A stretch of DNA of 5,994 nt from positions 10,399-16,392 of the forward strand of contig PMBY01000378.1 of NCBI GenBank assembly GCA_003153875.1, written 5' to 3'. The DNA comes from Myxococcales bacterium. Its GTDB lineage: Bacteria; Myxococcota; Polyangia; Fen-1088. Shown piece by piece: positions 5,522 to 5,994 of the stretch. The notes under the pieces were generated by a model that searched no databases, was not told where the DNA came from, and saw only the letters and a program-made list of their open reading frames with translations. Made by a program: the position numbers and the translations under genes. Positions within the stretch are counted from its first letter, which is position 1; each line of letters begins with the position of its first letter.

Positions 5522-5896
5522 TCAGGCGGACTTGCGGCCGGCCGGTTGGGCCAGCCGCCGCAGGCTTTGGGTGAGACGGCGGCGATCCTGCACTGACAGT
5601 TTTTCGAACTCGATTCCCATGCCCGCGGGCGTCTCGCCGGCCCCGCCTCGGGTGACCCACGCCACGCGGCCACGGGCGGCCAGCGTCTCGCCCGCCGCCA
5701 GCGGGATCTCCAGACTCAAGCTTTCGCCCACCTCGAAGAGGAGGTCGGAGCGCAAGAAAACCCCGCCCTCGGATAGATCGGCCGTGTTCAGCCGAAGCCC
5801 AGCCTCGACCCGGTTGCCGGCAGCGCGAACGACCACGGGCAGGAGCGCATCCCGGCGGGAGAACCGCCGCGTGTCGCAGCGCCCAGGCGAAGTCAC
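5522..5896 (-). CDS. Small PilZ-domain protein (probable c-di-GMP receptor)
   Basis: 124 residues from the chosen GTG start. One PilZ domain fills the protein: an arginine-rich entry CDTRRFSRRDAL (7-18) fitting the RxxxR half of the c-di-GMP site, then TADLSEGGVFLRS (38-50) fitting the (D/N)xSxxG half, followed by GESLSLEIPL (57-66), GRVAWVTR (76-83), GMGIEFEKLS and a basic C-terminal helix. Stand-alone PilZ proteins of this size are numerous in myxobacteria, where they link c-di-GMP to motility and surface polysaccharide. A longer frame reaches 5986, but the GTG at 5896 is preferred: it overlaps the stop of an upstream frame as GTGA, and the bases before it show stronger G/C bias at third positions in that other frame. 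The 116-residue gene follows after 16 bases. Binding of c-di-GMP is inferred from the motifs only. Confidence 0.87.
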   Translation of the reverse strand: MTSPGRCDTRRFSRRDALLPVVVRAAGNRVEAGLRLNTADLSEGGVFLRSDLLFEVGESLSLEIPLAAGETLAARGRVAWVTRGGAGETPAGMGIEFEKLSVQDRRRLTQSLRRLAQPAGRKSA

Positions 5897-5994
5897 GGAC
5901 GCAAGTCCACCATTGTGGAGGAGCGCACCTCCACGGATACGCGCGTGAGGGGGACTGCGGCCACCACCATGCGGCTCTCGCGCCACACGGCTTC
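5893..5994 (-). CDS. C-terminal end of an unidentified protein (5' part outside window)
   Basis: The last 33 codons and TGA stop of a gene entering from the right edge. The visible peptide begins EAVWRESRMVV and ends SSTMVDLRP. Third codon positions in this frame are mostly G or C, unlike the competing frame that would extend the PilZ gene upstream. Its stop overlaps the PilZ GTG start by 4 bases (GTGA), a common arrangement for coupled genes. Too little is visible to name a family. Confidence 0.6.
   Translation of the reverse strand, partial: EAVWRESRMVVAAVPLTRVSVEVRSSTMVDLRP

Overview
The window looks like chromosomal DNA from a GC-rich (roughly 60-65%) Gram-negative bacterium, most likely a myxobacterium or another relative in the former Deltaproteobacteria. 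This rests on base composition, the site-2 protease/TsaB pair, a small stand-alone PilZ protein and tightly packed operons. It is inference; there is no rRNA or other phylogenetic marker here.

Layout. On the + strand, 1-1350 is the 3' part of an RseP-type intramembrane protease with three recognisable PDZ domains. After 6 bases comes tsaB (1357-2145), a partner in tRNA t6A synthesis. This tsaB carries about 27 extra codons made of two perfect hairpins, which looks like a palindromic repeat inserted in frame. The 99-base gap between convergent genes (2146-2244) holds one copy of a 33-base repeat (three 9-base units) and a G-rich stem-loop.

Everything after that is on the - strand. Read in transcription order from the right edge: the C-terminal end of an unidentified protein (5893-5994), overlapping by GTGA with a PilZ-domain gene (5522-5896); a small unrecognised gene (5155-5505); a 61-base gap holding a second, inverted copy of the 33-base repeat; then a three-gene block with overlapping genes: wecE-like sugar aminotransferase (3897-5093), ArnC/GtrB-like membrane glycosyltransferase (2960-3922) and wecD-like acetyltransferase (2245-2967).

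How the genes work together. The WecE and WecD homologues are consecutive enzymes that turn dTDP-4-keto-6-deoxyglucose into dTDP-4-acetamido-4,6-dideoxygalactose (dTDP-Fuc4NAc). The enzyme between them resembles polyprenyl-phosphate sugar transferases. The block may therefore make an acetamido-sugar and load it onto undecaprenyl phosphate for export and surface decoration, parallel in logic to the ArnB/ArnA/ArnC route for aminoarabinose. The block is bracketed by the two inverted repeat copies. No tRNA, rRNA, CRISPR array, transposase or integrase is visible, and no gap between genes exceeds 100 bases.
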